Assembly: GCA_934465295.1 (NCBI GenBank)
Contig: CAKSKU010000014.1
Span: 1 to 64,000, forward strand
Length of the DNA stretch: 64,000 nt
From: an uncultured Oscillospiraceae bacterium
GTDB lineage: Bacteria > Bacillota > Clostridia > Oscillospirales > Ruminococcaceae
Direction of reading: 5' to 3'
Shown: piece by piece, positions 25,335-33,422 of the stretch
How positions within the stretch are numbered: the first letter of the stretch is position 1
Layout of the letters: each line of letters begins with the position of its first letter
Made by a program: the position numbers and the translations under genes
Notes under the pieces: generated by a model
The model's database searches: none
Seen by the model: only the letters and a program-made list of their open reading frames with translations
Told to the model about the DNA's origin: nothing

Positions 25335-27413
25335 GTGAAAAAGTATCTCGATAACATTGTAACGGTATTTGTGATACTTGCCGTTTTCCTTATCATTATT
25401 CCGCTGCCGACATGGCTGCTGGACTTGCTTTTCGTTGTAAATATTGCATTGTCGCTTACGATACTGCTTATTACAATGTACATAAAAGAGCCGCTCGAGT
25501 TTGCGATATTCCCCTCGCTGCTGCTCATCACGACCATTTTCCGACTTGGTCTTAACATATCCTCGACAAGACTTATCCTTGCGAACCAAGGAAACGCAGG
25601 ACATATCGTCGCGGCGTTCGGCTCGTTCGTTATGAAAGGTAACCCCGTTATCGGATTTATCGTATTTATCCTTATAACGGTCGTTCAGATGCTCGTTGTA
25701 ACAAAGGGTGCGGAGCGAGTTGCCGAAGTAACGGCAAGATTTACCCTCGACGCTATGCCCGGTAAGCAGATGGCTATCGATGCCGACCTCAACTCGGGTA
25801 CTATAAACGAGACCGAAGCGAAGATACGCCGTGAAAAGATACAGCGTGAATCCGACTTCTTCGGCGCAATGGACGGTGCTTCAAAGTTCATCAAGGGCGA
25901 TGCAACGTTCTCTATCGTTGCGGCAGTCGTAAACCTCCTCGGCGGCGCAGTAATGGGTCTTGTGTATAACGGAATGGCGTTCTCGGACGTTCTCACGACA
26001 TACAGTATGGCTACCGTTGGTGACGGCCTTTGTTCGCAGGTGCCTTCGCTTCTCATCTCAACGGCAATGGGTATGATCGTTACCCGTTCCGCTTCAAAGG
26101 AAAACCTTGCGGTCGATGTAAAGAACCAGTTCGCAGCACAGCCTATCGTTCTGATGATATCGGGTGCGATAATGCTTCTGCTGATGCTCATTCCGGGCTT
26201 CCCGAAGCCGCAGCTCATCGTTCTCGGTTCGGGTCTGCTCGCACTTGGCTATATCCTCAGGCGGAACAACACTCAGCTTGCCCTTGAACAGGGAGCAGAG
26301 CAGAGCGAGATCGCCGAAAACAAGGAAGCCCTCTCCGAAATGGAGTATTATAAAGATATCGACAACGTTTATAAGCTGCTTGAAGTCGAGCCTATTGAAA
26401 TGGAGTTCGGTTACAGCCTTATTCCTCTTGCGGACGAGGCTTCGGGCGGAACGCTCATCGAACGTGTCGTTATATTCCGAAAGCAGTTCGCTATGGATAT
26501 GGGTATGGTTTTCCCGTCCGTGCGAATGAGGGACAACCAGCACATCAACCCTAACCAGTATGTCATAAAGATAAAGGGTGAGATCGTCGCTCAGGCGGAG
26601 GTGCTTGTAGACCACTACCTTGCGCTCGACAGCGGCGGCGTTACGCACGAAGTTGACGGTATCGACACGATAGAGCCTGCATTCAATATCCCCGCAAAGT
26701 GGATAAACGAGCAGAACAAGCTCCGTGCCGAAGTCGCAGGCTACACGCTCATCGACCCGACCTCCGTTATCATCACGCATCTTTCCGAAGTCATCAAGTC
26801 GCACGCCTATGAGCTTCTTTCCCGTCAGGATGTCAAGACTATGCTTGATAAGCTCAAGCAGACAAACCCTGCCATTGTTGACGATATCGTTCCGAACATC
26901 GTCTCGGCGGCTTATCTGCAAAAGGTGCTTTGCCTGCTTCTCAAAGAGGGCGTTCCTATCCGTGACCTCCAGACTATACTTGAAACTATCGCTGATAATC
27001 AGCACACGATGAAGGACGTTGATATCACGACAGAATATGTCCGTCAGGCTTTGAAGCGAACTATCACAAGACGCTTTGCGGACGGCGGACAGATAAGAGT
27101 TCTCACCCTCGATACCGAAACGGAGAACAAGATCATCGCCTCGGTAAAGAAATCCGACCAAGGATCTTACCTTGCGATGGATCCGCAGACCATACAGCTT
27201 CTTATAGCTTCGCTCAACGAGCAGATCGACAAGGTGAAGGATATTATCCCTATGCCGATAGTCCTCACTTCGCCGATAGTAAGAATTTACTTCAAAAAGC
27301 TTGTTGACCAGTTTATACCGAACATAACAGTTCTTTCTTACAGCGAGATCGACAATTCTGTACAGATACAGGCAGTCGGCAACGTTGCAATTGCCGATAC
27401 AGCCGGCGTGTGA
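25335..27413 (+). CDS. flhA: Flagellar export gate protein FlhA
   Basis: This 692-residue protein forms the nonameric export-gate ring. It has an N-terminal membrane half of eight helices (about 10-310), including the strongly conserved FHIPEP-type loop region (KGAERVAEVTARFTLDAMPG then KQMAIDADLNSG). The cytoplasmic C-terminal half (about 330-692) binds chaperone-substrate complexes. The start is GTG at 25335. In most relatives flhF and flhG come next, but here fliA starts 16 bases after the stop. Confidence 0.97.
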   Translation: MKKYLDNIVTVFVILAVFLIIIPLPTWLLDLLFVVNIALSLTILLITMYIKEPLEFAIFPSLLLITTIFRLGLNISSTRLILANQGNAGHIVAAFGSFVMKGNPVIGFIVFILITVVQMLVVTKGAERVAEVTARFTLDAMPGKQMAIDADLNSGTINETEAKIRREKIQRESDFFGAMDGASKFIKGDATFSIVAAVVNLLGGAVMGLVYNGMAFSDVLTTYSMATVGDGLCSQVPSLLISTAMGMIVTRSASKENLAVDVKNQFAAQPIVLMISGAIMLLLMLIPGFPKPQLIVLGSGLLALGYILRRNNTQLALEQGAEQSEIAENKEALSEMEYYKDIDNVYKLLEVEPIEMEFGYSLIPLADEASGGTLIERVVIFRKQFAMDMGMVFPSVRMRDNQHINPNQYVIKIKGEIVAQAEVLVDHYLALDSGGVTHEVDGIDTIEPAFNIPAKWINEQNKLRAEVAGYTLIDPTSVIITHLSEVIKSHAYELLSRQDVKTMLDKLKQTNPAIVDDIVPNIVSAAYLQKVLCLLLKEGVPIRDLQTILETIADNQHTMKDVDITTEYVRQALKRTITRRFADGGQIRVLTLDTETENKIIASVKKSDQGSYLAMDPQTIQLLIASLNEQIDKVKDIIPMPIVLTSPIVRIYFKKLVDQFIPNITVLSYSEIDNSVQIQAVGNVAIADTAGV

Positions 27414-27429
27414 AAGGAGTTGAGCATTG

Positions 27430-28215
27430 ATGTCCGATAAATACGAAGCGGAAAAGCTTTCCTCGGAAGAAAAATCCGAGCTGCTCCGCAGGTATAAGAC
27501 AACGGGCGACAAGGCTCTGCGAAATCAGGTCGTACTTTCATATATGAACATAGTTCGCTATGCGGCTGTTTCCACAAGAAATATGTATGCGAAATTCGCC
27601 GACAGCGAGGACATCATCAACGAGGCAACTATTGCGCTCATGTCTGCGATAGACAGCTTCGCTTTCGACAAAAACGTTAAATTCGAGACCTACGCTTCCA
27701 TTCGTGTGAGGGGCGCAGTCATTGACTATATCAGACGGCAGGACATCGTTCCCCGAAACGTGCGCAAATTCGCCAAGGAATACGATACAGCCTATGCCGA
27801 GCTTTACACCGAGTTCAACCGTGAGCCTACGGACGAGGAAATGGCTGAAAGGCTCGGGCTTCCGCTTGCGAAGTTCGAGAGCTATTCAGCAAAAGCAGCC
27901 TCGGCGCAGACGCTTTCATTTGAAGAACTTGTTGTAAACACGGGCTTTGACATCTCCGATGAGGTGTCGGACGACGGCGTATGGTCGGCTGAAGCTTCCG
28001 TTCACCATGAGGAGAAGCTTCGCTATCTTGCAAAGGCAATTTCCGAGCTTTCCGAGAAGGAAAGGCTCGTTATAACGCTCTATTACTATGAAAAGCTCAA
28101 ATTTTCCGAGATCGGAGCTGTCCTTGACGTTTCCGAATCGAGAGTCTGCCAGATACACTCAAAGGCAGTTATGAAAATGAAGCGTTCATTGGCAGAATAT
28201 ATGGATAAAGAATAA
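27430..28215 (+). CDS. fliA: Flagellar sigma factor sigma-28 (FliA/SigD)
   Basis: This 261-residue RNA polymerase sigma factor reads late flagellar promoters such as the one at 57469. It has region 2 (SEDIINEATIALMSAIDSFAF...ETYASIRVRGAVIDYIR), region 3 (NREPTDEEMAERLGL) and region 4 (LSEKERLVITLYYYEKLKFSEIGAVLDVSESRVCQ). It is inhibited by FlgM, encoded 29 kb away. ATG 27430 is used, and an adjacent TTG at 27427 has slightly better spacing from AAGGAG. It is the last-but-few gene of the operon, as in Bacillus. Confidence 0.95.
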   Translation: MSDKYEAEKLSSEEKSELLRRYKTTGDKALRNQVVLSYMNIVRYAAVSTRNMYAKFADSEDIINEATIALMSAIDSFAFDKNVKFETYASIRVRGAVIDYIRRQDIVPRNVRKFAKEYDTAYAELYTEFNREPTDEEMAERLGLPLAKFESYSAKAASAQTLSFEELVVNTGFDISDEVSDDGVWSAEASVHHEEKLRYLAKAISELSEKERLVITLYYYEKLKFSEIGAVLDVSESRVCQIHSKAVMKMKRSLAEYMDKE

Positions 28216-28231
28216 GAAAGGACGGATATCT

Positions 28232-28984
28232 ATGCTAAGAGGCTACTATACCGCCGCAAACGGCATTATCAACGAGGAACGCATCCTCAATGTTATCACG
28301 AACAATATGGCTAACCTCAAAACGGCAGGTTACAGGAATGAAACAGCTATCCCGACCACTTTCGCCGAGCAGATGGTGCTCATAAACGGAAAATCAAGCC
28401 CAACGGGCACTATCCGATACAGGACTTTGCAGGAGACCTACACAAACCTTGAACAGGCTTCGTTCGAGGACACGGGTTCAAGGCTCGACTGCGCACTTGT
28501 CGGCAATATTTACTTCAATATCGAGAACCGCAAAACGGGCGAAACGCTTCTTACAAGAAACGGTCAGTTCTCGCTCGATGCCGAGGGTTATCTCTGCGTA
28601 GGTCCATCGGGACGTATACTTGACGAGAACAGAAACCCTATTCAGCTCGGCACGGCGGATATCGATATCTCACCGACGGGACTTATCACCACCGATGACG
28701 GACGAACTTTTCAGCTGGGGCTTACATATCTTCCACCCGATACAGCGATCGAGCGCATCGATGACAATATGTTCCGCCCCTACGGCAACTTTGACGTGAA
28801 CAATATCCCCGCAGGCGAAGATTACCGTGTACGACAGGGCAGCTATGAGCGTTCCAATGTTGACGTTGCCGAGGAGCTTATCAAGGCTATGGACTCGCAG
28901 AACGTTTTCACCGCTTGCTCGCAGGCTCTGAAGATAATCAACGGCATAAACCAGATCGCAGCCAACGATCTTTCCAAGATATGA
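28232..28984 (+). CDS. Flagellar rod protein, FlgF/FlhO type
   Basis: This 250-residue rod-hook family protein has the D0 N-terminus (GYYTAANGIINEERILNVITNNMANLKTAGYR) and a C-terminal helix (VAEELIKAMDSQNVFTACSQ). Two paralogues sit side by side here, matching the flhO-flhP pair of Bacillus or flgF-flgG of proteobacteria, which form the distal rod. The N-terminal Asn-Met-Ala-Asn variant replaces the usual NNIAN. GGACGGA precedes the ATG. Confidence 0.88.
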   Translation: MLRGYYTAANGIINEERILNVITNNMANLKTAGYRNETAIPTTFAEQMVLINGKSSPTGTIRYRTLQETYTNLEQASFEDTGSRLDCALVGNIYFNIENRKTGETLLTRNGQFSLDAEGYLCVGPSGRILDENRNPIQLGTADIDISPTGLITTDDGRTFQLGLTYLPPDTAIERIDDNMFRPYGNFDVNNIPAGEDYRVRQGSYERSNVDVAEELIKAMDSQNVFTACSQALKIINGINQIAANDLSKI

Positions 28985-28986
28985 TC

Positions 28987-29015
28987 TGAGAAAACGCTTT
29001 TTTCAGCGTTTTTCA
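28987..29015 (+). terminator. Terminator-like hairpin between the two rod genes
   Basis: TGAGAAAACGC (28987-28997) pairs with GCGTTTTTCA (29006-29015), giving a short GC core with a T-run in the stem. It could cause partial termination. Transcription must continue for at least some messages because cheC and cheD have no promoter of their own that I can see. Confidence 0.4.
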
Positions 29016-29034
29016 CCGAAAGGAAGTTTCTATT

Positions 29035-29769
29035 ATGAGTAAAATCGGTTATCATACAGCCGCTTCGGGCGTTATAAGCTACCAGCTCGGAATGGATATC
29101 ACCGCAAACAACCTCGCAAACGTAAATACCTACGGCTTCAAGGCTTCACGCCCGTCTTTTGCCGACCTTTTATATACAAAGAGAAACACCGACAATGAGG
29201 AAGTACAGTTCGGTCACGGCGTCAGAGTGGACAAAACCGACCTTATGTTTGAACAGTCGCAGGTAAGGGATACGGGCAGAGAGCTTGACTTTGCCGCACT
29301 CAACGAGGGTTTTTTCGCCGTTGAGGAGGGTATCACGGGCGAGGTAAAATACACCAAGGACGGTGCTTTCTACCTTTCCAACAACAATGACGGCACTTAT
29401 ACTCTTGTCGATTCAAAGGGCGGCTTTATCCTTGACTATGACGGAAACCGCATCACAGTTCCGTTCATCGACGGCACTACGGATATCGACACAGTTACAT
29501 TGACAAATATGATCGGCACATATACCTTTGAGAACCCCTACGGTCTTGACCAGATCGGAAACAACTATTTCGAGGCTAATCAGTCAAGCGGAGCTGCCGT
29601 TGCGAACACCGATGTTGTGAAGAAGAACGGCTACCTCGAAGCTTCTTCAACGAATATCGCAAACGAAATGTCAAAGGTAATTGAATATCAGCGTGCATTC
29701 CAGCTCAATACAACTATGGTAAAGACGCATAATCAGCTTGAGGATATCATCAACAACCTCCGAAATTAA
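29035..29769 (+). CDS. Flagellar rod protein, FlgG/FlhP type
   Basis: This 244-residue rod-hook protein has GYHTAASGVISYQLGMDITANNLANVNTYGFK at its start (D0) and a C-terminal helix (IANEMSKVIEYQRAFQLNTT) typical of FlgG. The middle has the FlgE/F/G segment LNEGFFAVEE. It probably forms the distal rod with its upstream paralogue. AAAGGAAG precedes the ATG, and the gap to cheC is 22 bases. Confidence 0.9.
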   Translation: MSKIGYHTAASGVISYQLGMDITANNLANVNTYGFKASRPSFADLLYTKRNTDNEEVQFGHGVRVDKTDLMFEQSQVRDTGRELDFAALNEGFFAVEEGITGEVKYTKDGAFYLSNNNDGTYTLVDSKGGFILDYDGNRITVPFIDGTTDIDTVTLTNMIGTYTFENPYGLDQIGNNYFEANQSSGAAVANTDVVKKNGYLEASSTNIANEMSKVIEYQRAFQLNTTMVKTHNQLEDIINNLRN

Positions 29770-29791
29770 TGCGAAAGGAATACAATTTTAA

Positions 29792-30415
29792 ATGGCTATC
29801 ACGAATATAGAAGAGCTTCAGGGTATGCACCTTGACGTCCTCAAGGAAATAGGAAATATAGGCTCGGGCAATGCCGCAAGCGCACTTTCGACAATGCTCA
29901 ACTGCCCGATAGATATAAGCGTCCCCGATGTAAGGCTGCTGAACTTTGACGATGCGGTGAACTTTCTCGGCGGCCCCGAGAATATCGCTATCGGTATGCT
30001 CGTCAACATCACGGGCGATATCACGGGAATGATGCTCTATCTTATCCAGCATTCCTGCGCAAGCAGCATGACCCAGGCGGTTTTCGGCACTCCGATCGAG
30101 GATATCACGAATATGAACGAAATGGAGGTCTCCTTTATCAGTGAGATCGGAAACATTATGTCCGCTTCGTACATAAATGCGATAGCTTCGCTCACAAATA
30201 TGATGATAGATATTTCCGTCCCGAATATGACCGTCGATATGGCAGGTGCGATACTGAGCGTTCCTGCGGTAAGCTTTGCACAGGTCGGCGACAAGGTTCT
30301 GCTCATAGACGACAGCTTTATAATCGGCGGCAACGAGGTCAAGAGCAATATGATACTTGTCCCCGAAATGGACTCGCTCGAATATCTGTTCAATAAACTG
30401 GGAGTAGGTATCTGA
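29792..30415 (+). CDS. cheC: CheY-P phosphatase CheC
   Basis: This 207-residue CheC-family protein removes phosphate from CheY and in Bacillus also binds CheD. Both catalytic signatures are present: LKEIGNIGSGNA (Glu19, Asn22) and ISEIGNIMSASY (Glu118, Asn121). It is a stand-alone CheC, a second phosphatase beside the FliY domain. Its stop is 1 base from the cheD start. cheA, cheW and cheB, its usual neighbours, are not here. Confidence 0.92.
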   Translation: MAITNIEELQGMHLDVLKEIGNIGSGNAASALSTMLNCPIDISVPDVRLLNFDDAVNFLGGPENIAIGMLVNITGDITGMMLYLIQHSCASSMTQAVFGTPIEDITNMNEMEVSFISEIGNIMSASYINAIASLTNMMIDISVPNMTVDMAGAILSVPAVSFAQVGDKVLLIDDSFIIGGNEVKSNMILVPEMDSLEYLFNKLGVGI

Positions 30416-30416
30416 T

Positions 30417-30911
30417 ATGGGAACAACAATAACAGTTGGCATCGCCGATCTCAAGGTCGGCAAAGGGGACGATGTTCTCGTGACTTATGCGCTCGGTTCC
30501 TGCGTAGGTATCTGCCTTTATGATGCTGATAAAAAAATAGCAGGGCTTGCCCATATTATGCTTCCGCTCAGTAAGGACGCAGCAGCAGCGAGCAAGGCGA
30601 CGCCCGAAAACCGCCGCCGTTACGCTGATACGGGCATAACCGAACTCATTCAGGAAATGTCGTTCGCAGGCGCTTCCACGAAAAATCTCACCGCCAAGAT
30701 CGCAGGCGGTGCGCAGATGTTCTCGGCAAACTCCGCAGTTTTCAACATCGGCGAAAGAAATGTTGAAGCCGTGAAGAAAATGCTCGCCGCTTACCGCATA
30801 AAAATAATCGGCGAGGAAACAGGTCTCAACTACGGCAGAACGGTATTTTTTCACGCCGATACGGGAATAATGGAAGTCAGAGCCGCAACAAGAGAAACCA
30901 AAATGGTATAA
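30417..30911 (+). CDS. cheD: Chemoreceptor glutamine deamidase CheD
   Basis: This 164-residue enzyme deamidates Gln residues of chemoreceptors and partners with CheC. The catalytic pair is Cys29 in ALGSCVGICL and His46 in GLAHIMLP, with the conserved surrounding fold. Later segments (AKIAGGAQMF and GRTVFFHADTG) match the family. It ends the flagellar-chemotaxis part of the operon. The next gene, a nucleoside phosphorylase, begins 17 bases on and is probably cotranscribed. Confidence 0.94.
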   Translation: MGTTITVGIADLKVGKGDDVLVTYALGSCVGICLYDADKKIAGLAHIMLPLSKDAAAASKATPENRRRYADTGITELIQEMSFAGASTKNLTAKIAGGAQMFSANSAVFNIGERNVEAVKKMLAAYRIKIIGEETGLNYGRTVFFHADTGIMEVRAATRETKMV

Positions 30912-30928
30912 GAGAGGGGTCTTGACAA

Positions 30929-31762
30929 ATGAGCAAAGCTTATGAAAGACTTTTGAAATGCTATGAATGCTTTAAAGCGAAGATAAGCTTCGTCCCCGAT
31001 ATTGCGCTGATACTCGGCTCGGGTCTCGGCGATTATGCCGATACGATAAAGCAGGAGGCCGTCCTTGAATATAAGGATATCGAAGGCTTCCCCGTTTCGA
31101 CCGTCGCAGGACATAAGGGAAGATTTGTCTTTGGCTATGTCGGCGATGTAAAGGTCGTTGTAATGCAGGGCAGAGTTCACTATTATGAGGGCTATCCGAT
31201 GGAGGATGTCGTTCTTCCCGTCCGCCTTATGAAGCTTATGGGCGCAAAGGTGCTGTTCCTCACGAACGCATCGGGCGGCGTGAACTTCGATTACAGCGCA
31301 GGCGACTTTATGCTCATCTCCGACCAGATATGTATGGCTCCGTCACCGCTCATCGGCGAAAACCTCGACGAACTCGGCGTGCGCTTCCCCGATATGAGCA
31401 ATATCTACGACAGAGACCTCCGCAAAACGGTAAGAGATACAGCCACTTCGTTAGGAATAAAGCTCCAAGAGGGCGTTTATATCCAGCTCACAGGGCCTAA
31501 CTATGAATCACCTGCGGAAATAAGAATGGTGAGAACGCTCGGCGCAGACGCAGTCGGAATGTCCACCGCCTGCGAAGCCATTGCCGCAAATCACTGCGGA
31601 CTTAAAACGGTCGGTATCTCCTGCGTTTCCAACCTCGCCTGCGGAATGACGGACAAACCGCTCACCCATGCAGAGGTTCAGGCGACCGCTGATAAAGCAG
31701 CACCGCTTTTCCGTCAGCTTGTAACGGAATCGATAAAAAATATCGCAGCTTCACTTTCTTGA
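30929..31762 (+). CDS. punA: Purine-nucleoside phosphorylase
   Basis: This 277-residue trimeric-type enzyme splits guanosine or inosine (and deoxy forms) with phosphate to the base and ribose-1-phosphate in purine salvage. Features are the phosphate-binding LILGSGLGDYAD (about 28-39), AGHKGRF, the GRVHYYEGY loop, NASGGVN and GMSTACEAIAA. The length is normal. GAGAGGGG lies before the ATG. It sits at the end of the flagellar operon with no functional link that I can see. Confidence 0.94.
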   Translation: MSKAYERLLKCYECFKAKISFVPDIALILGSGLGDYADTIKQEAVLEYKDIEGFPVSTVAGHKGRFVFGYVGDVKVVVMQGRVHYYEGYPMEDVVLPVRLMKLMGAKVLFLTNASGGVNFDYSAGDFMLISDQICMAPSPLIGENLDELGVRFPDMSNIYDRDLRKTVRDTATSLGIKLQEGVYIQLTGPNYESPAEIRMVRTLGADAVGMSTACEAIAANHCGLKTVGISCVSNLACGMTDKPLTHAEVQATADKAAPLFRQLVTESIKNIAASLS

Positions 31763-31778
31763 TAGGAGATGTTTTAAA

Positions 31779-32093
31779 ATGAATGAAGAGATCACAAATT
31801 TTCTGAAGTCGGTCAGGGATTCGTTCCTTTCAATATCGATCGTTCTTGTGCTGTATGGCTTTATCGAGAGATTTCTCCTGCCGAAGCAGACAAAGATCGT
31901 CGTTGATGAGGGAGTTTCCGCAGAGCTTGTTGCCCTCGGAAAGAAAGGCAACCCGAAGGCTGTCTATGTCAGCAGCAAGAAAAACCACCTCAATTTCAGG
32001 GGCGCAATTGTTTTCTGCATTATAGCAAACCTCCTCACAAGCTTTATAAAAAAGTATGAGGAAGATCACAAAATTTCGGTCAGAGAAGACTGA
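31779..32093 (+). CDS. Small membrane protein of unknown function
   Basis: This 104-residue protein has two predicted membrane helices (about 18-35 and 73-91) separated by a charged loop with a KQTKIVVDEGVSAEL segment. I do not recognise the family. TAGGAGAT precedes the ATG. It is 16 bases after the nucleoside phosphorylase gene and is followed by a strong terminator, so it is probably the last gene of the transcript. Confidence 0.6.
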   Translation: MNEEITNFLKSVRDSFLSISIVLVLYGFIERFLLPKQTKIVVDEGVSAELVALGKKGNPKAVYVSSKKNHLNFRGAIVFCIIANLLTSFIKKYEEDHKISVRED

Positions 32094-32117
32094 ACCCCGG
32101 CAAAATTCAAAAAGTAA

Positions 32118-32160
32118 AAAAGGCGCAGTTCACATAAATGCAATGTGAGCTGCGCCTGTT
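32118..32160. terminator. Bidirectional terminator between convergent genes
   Basis: AGGCGCAGTTCACAT and ATGTGAGCTGCGCCT form a near-perfect hairpin with a 6-base loop, with A-rich sequence on the left and a T-rich tail on the right. It serves the plus-strand transcript and the minus-strand receiver gene. Its stem sequence closely resembles the GCGCAATTCACA stem of the large intergenic repeats. Confidence 0.85.
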
Positions 32161-32166
32161 CTGTTT

Positions 32167-32523
32167 TTATAGTAATTCATTGATCCTCGAACGTAAGTCG
32201 GGCGCAGTGAACGGCTTCGTGATAAAGCCTGCCGCACCTGCCTCAAAGCATCGGCGTTCGGTCTCCGGAGCGCCATCTGCGGTGAGAAAAATTATCGGTA
32301 TCTCCGAACAGCCTTCGCTCGCCCGTATCTTTTTCATCACCTCAAAGCCGTCCACTTCGGGCATATTTATATCGAGCAGGATAAGACCGCAGGTGTTCTT
32401 TTCAAGAAACCTGAGTGCCTGCGCACCCGATGTCACCGCCGTTACCTTATAGATATCGCAGAGAGACGCCCGTGCCGCCGTGAGGTTTGCCTTGTTGTCG
32501 TCAACGATAAGGATATGCTTCAT
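32167..32523 (-). CDS. Stand-alone receiver-domain protein
   Basis: This 118-residue single receiver domain has Asp8/Asp9, phosphoacceptor Asp51 in LILLDINMPEVDG, a Thr switch residue in IFLTADG and Lys in ITKPFTA. It is not next to flagellar switch genes, and its nearest kinase is the hybrid kinase two genes upstream. The Hpt domain of that kinase could pass phosphate to it. The output is unknown, as it has no DNA-binding domain. Confidence 0.9.
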   Translation of the reverse strand: MKHILIVDDNKANLTAARASLCDIYKVTAVTSGAQALRFLEKNTCGLILLDINMPEVDGFEVMKKIRASEGCSEIPIIFLTADGAPETERRCFEAGAAGFITKPFTAPDLRSRINELL

Positions 32524-32540
32524 TGAAATTCTCCTCTTTG

Positions 32541-33413
32541 TTATCGGCTGTTTTTTATATATAATATACCGAACGTGCCCGGACCGCAGTTGCCCGAAAT
32601 GGTCGCCGAGGCGTTCGTGACCGTAAGCTCGTCAAAGCGGTCGTATTTTTCAGCCTCCGAGGTTATCGAGCGGAGCATTTTAACGCTGCACCCTGCATGA
32701 GTGATAAAGCCGAGCCGCCTGTCAATGCCCCTTTCGCCCTTAAGCTCATGGCGGATATACGATCTGCAGGCGGAGTCATAGTTCCCGAAGATTATCCGCT
32801 TTACTTTGAGAGTACCGTTTTTCATCGCAAGAACGGGGTGTATGCGGAAAGCCGTGCAGACTTTCTTCACAAAGGCGGAAACGACACGTCCGTTGCGGTA
32901 AAGATAGTCGGCGTTCCGTGCGATAAAGCTTGTGGAAACGTGTTTTTTCAGCTCGTCAAGCTCGGAAAGTATCCGCTCGCAGTCACAGCCCTCATCGGCA
33001 AGCTCCGCCGCATGCAGGACTAATAGACCAAGCCCCGTCGAAAGATGCTGCGAATCGAAAATATGCACACGCTTTCCGTCCGCTCCCATCATATTTGCAG
33101 CCTCTTGCGCATTTTTGCAGGAGGCGCTTATCTCCGAGCTGATCGCAACAAGGATAAGCTCATCATAGCGTTTCAGATTTTTTGTGAATGTCCTGTAATA
33201 AACGTCGGGCGGCGGCGGTGACGACCTCATTTTTCCACCACTGTTATCAAGATAATATATGACGTTTTCCGCCGTTATCTCGTCCGAGTCGGTGAAAATG
33301 CCGCTCTCCGTTTCAACAAGAAAATAAAGTATGTCAACGCCGTATCTGTTCAGCAGGCTCTTCGGAAGATCGCATACACATTCGGCGAGGATACCAACCT
33401 TTCTCTTTCCCAT
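32541..33413 (-). CDS. DegV family protein
   Basis: This 290-residue protein has the DegV fold, which binds a long-chain fatty acid. Some relatives (FakB) present fatty acids to the FakA kinase. The opening ILAECVCDLP replaces the usual DS-rich TDSTxDLP motif. The following FTDSDEI, GGKMRSSPP and SGLSTGLGLL-like (QHLSTGLGLLVL) segments are typical. It lies between a receiver gene and a hybrid kinase gene on the same strand (gaps 17 and 9 bases), hinting at lipid-linked signalling. No fakA is in the window. Confidence 0.85.
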   Translation of the reverse strand: MGKRKVGILAECVCDLPKSLLNRYGVDILYFLVETESGIFTDSDEITAENVIYYLDNSGGKMRSSPPPPDVYYRTFTKNLKRYDELILVAISSEISASCKNAQEAANMMGADGKRVHIFDSQHLSTGLGLLVLHAAELADEGCDCERILSELDELKKHVSTSFIARNADYLYRNGRVVSAFVKKVCTAFRIHPVLAMKNGTLKVKRIIFGNYDSACRSYIRHELKGERGIDRRLGFITHAGCSVKMLRSITSEAEKYDRFDELTVTNASATISGNCGPGTFGILYIKNSR

Positions 33414-33422
33414 AGCTTTCCT

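Noticed and set aside
26094..27512. Very long open frame (about 470 codons) on the minus strand inside flhA
   Set aside because: Antisense shadow of flhA, caused by codon bias. The peptide is Arg/Val/Leu-rich low-complexity with no family resemblance. The same applies to 6138-7298, 40566-42131, 43532-44440 and 10933-12018 on the minus strand.
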